A stretch of 20,195 nt of DNA from Larix sibirica (lineage: Eukaryota > Streptophyta > Pinopsida > Pinales > Pinaceae). The stretch spans positions 1-20,195 of the forward strand of contig NWUY0300021800.1 in NCBI GenBank assembly GCA_004151065.3. The letters run 5' to 3'. The translations under genes and the position numbers were made by a program. Below the pieces are notes generated by a model. The model was not told the origin of the DNA, made no database searches, and saw only the letters and a program-made list of their open reading frames with translations. Below are positions 19,217 through 20,195 of this stretch, piece after piece (the first letter of the stretch is position 1; every line of letters begins with the position of its first letter).

Positions 19217-19871
19217 ATGTAACAAAAACTAAAATTCCTAGGGACAACTACGAATGCAAGGAAAACACACCCCTAAAAAGCAACTAAAGGAATAAACCAA
19301 GCAAACACTGGATAAAGGGATCTTCCAAAGATGGGATATCAAGACGTGAATGAAGATATGGGAAATAGTTATGATAGCCTTCACGGAACAATCACCCAAG
19401 GTGCAAGTAAGTGCTCGCACGAAAATACCCTCTCAATTCGTTGAAGCTAAGATTGAACGTCTGTCGTAGGTACTGTAAGGAACCTTCTTTGCAGAAGGAA
19501 TACTTCTCACAGTCACCTATGTGGAACATTAAAGATAAGATACTAAGTTCACCAATGCACAATGGATGACCAAGCGGGTAAAGTTGATAGTCAATACTAG
19601 CAAATGGGCATGGGTATGCCGGACACACATCAGTGACCTGAATCTAAGAAGAAAAGGCATCACCCCTAGGATCTATCAGTTCTCCAAAGTCCCAAACTTG
19701 CAATAGTCCCACTAGGTGAACAAAAGAGGGGAAATCTTAATTGACCACTTCACCTAACCTCATGTTTAACTCATCTGTTAGAAGAGATTTCCGACCACAT
19801 CAATTGCTACTATTGGATTTCGCAATCTTTAGTGTTTTATTATCTCATTTAGTAGCCTTGGAAAATTTACT
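19217..19871 (-). other. Leader/LTR-like DNA of the minus-strand element
   Basis: This lies directly upstream of gag on the minus strand, so it should hold the 5' untranslated leader, the primer site and part of the LTR. It is non-coding. Short open frames (19628-19392 and 19420-19238) are compositionally unlike the gag-pol relics. I could not find a convincing primer-binding site, LTR end or second LTR copy elsewhere in the window. The left-hand join to gag is natural; the right-hand edge is the N at 19872. Confidence 0.4.
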
Positions 19872-19872
19872 N
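19872..19872. other. Single undetermined base at the edge of the repeated segment
   Basis: The base is N and lines up with C at 14502 of the first copy. The 323-bp repeat begins at the next base. To its left the sequence is unrelated to the region left of 14502. This is the second single-N junction in the window. Confidence 0.8.
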
Positions 19873-20195
19873 TCCCCCCTAGTACTTGATGGTTCAAAAT
19901 GTTGTGCATGGGGTTAGAATATGCAATAATTGTGGTTTTGTGAAGCAAACTATATTGATGAAATATTTGGATAGCAATGACAGCTTCCAAAGCCAACTTT
20001 TCAACATGGGAGTATCGAATTTAAGGGCCCATAAGGCCCTTAAGTAATATACCACATGTTCTTTTACATCATCATCCTTTTGAACTAATACCATTCCAAT
20101 AGTGGAAATGGACATGGCGAGGTAAAGGATATAGTATCACGTAGAGTTAGGGGGATGCAACAATGGAGCGTGAGTCAATGCATGATTTAGGGCAT
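19873..20195 (-). pseudogene. Second copy of the RT/RNase H relic, cut at both ends
   Basis: Carries the same decayed RNase H frame (20115-19894) as the first copy, including the same frameshift and stop, so the two share their decay and did not degrade separately. It sits upstream of gag in the direction of the minus-strand element, where pol sequence does not belong. Either two elements lie in tandem or two assembly pieces were joined here. It is cut by the N at 19872 and by the window end. Confidence 0.85.

Larger units (their letters stand above)
13905..19871 (-). mobile_element. Decayed Ty3/gypsy retrotransposon, leader to integrase
   Basis: Read on the minus strand the order is leader/LTR-like DNA (19871-19217), gag (19216-17469), nucleocapsid and protease (17468-16010), reverse transcriptase (15530-14767), RNase H (14745-14300) and the start of integrase (14300-13905). 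This pol order, with integrase after RNase H, defines Ty3/gypsy. Every domain carries stops or frameshifts. The element differs from the plus-strand one: its protease motif is DEG and its zinc knuckle differs, so it is another lineage. The 3' half of integrase and the 3' LTR are missing, because the sequence changes at the N at 13904. Confidence 0.8.

Noticed and set aside
19243-19260. Possible primer-binding site of the minus-strand element (CCTAGGGACAACTACG region)
   Set aside because: Only about 8 of 13 positions agree with the complement of the tRNA-Asp site, no better than chance for this length, and no LTR end lies next to it.
1-20195. CRISPR array, tRNA, rRNA, riboswitch or bacterial operon signals
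   Set aside because: None was seen by eye. The repeats present are short plant-type tandem duplications without regular unique spacers, and no cloverleaf or rRNA core sequence was noticed.

Overview
The window looks like nuclear DNA of a land plant, most likely one with a large, repeat-rich genome such as a conifer or other gymnosperm. The group is an inference; the plant origin rests on a CLE-type peptide gene and on Ty3/gypsy retrotransposon relics of typical plant design. Most of the sequence is AT-rich and non-coding. There is no operon, Shine-Dalgarno site or other bacterial signature.

Left part (1-9350): mainly intergenic DNA with many short local tandem duplications. It holds the one gene I consider likely to be functional: a small minus-strand gene at about 1836-881 encoding a secreted CLE peptide precursor of about 102 residues. 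It is split into three exons (1836-1713, 1232-1213 and 1045-881), and the middle one is a 20-nt microexon. All junctions are GT-AG, the phases agree, and there is a TATA-like box upstream and an AATAAA signal downstream. A search for long open frames misses the gene because no exon is long. Weak coding-like relics at 5272-5530 and 5788-6066 could not be identified.

Middle (9355-12060): a decayed plus-strand Ty3/gypsy element. It begins at a mutated primer-binding site that resembles the tRNA-Asp site of Athila/Tat elements, followed by gag, a damaged Cys-rich nucleocapsid region and a protease whose catalytic Asp is now Asn. It stops before reverse transcriptase. From 12061 to 13903 there is unassigned, less AT-rich sequence.

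Right part (13905-19871): a second decayed Ty3/gypsy element of a different lineage on the minus strand. Read from high to low coordinates it has leader/LTR-like DNA, gag, a CX2CX3HX4C zinc knuckle in a 301-codon open frame, protease (DEG), reverse transcriptase (YLDD changed to YLND), RNase H and the N-terminal half of integrase. It is cut off exactly at a single N (13904). A second single N (19872) marks the start of a 323-bp segment that repeats the RT/RNase H region at 14503-14825 with one visible mismatch. The two Ns and the near-perfect repeat suggest assembly joins or a very recent duplication, so the order of blocks to the right of 13904 should be treated with caution.
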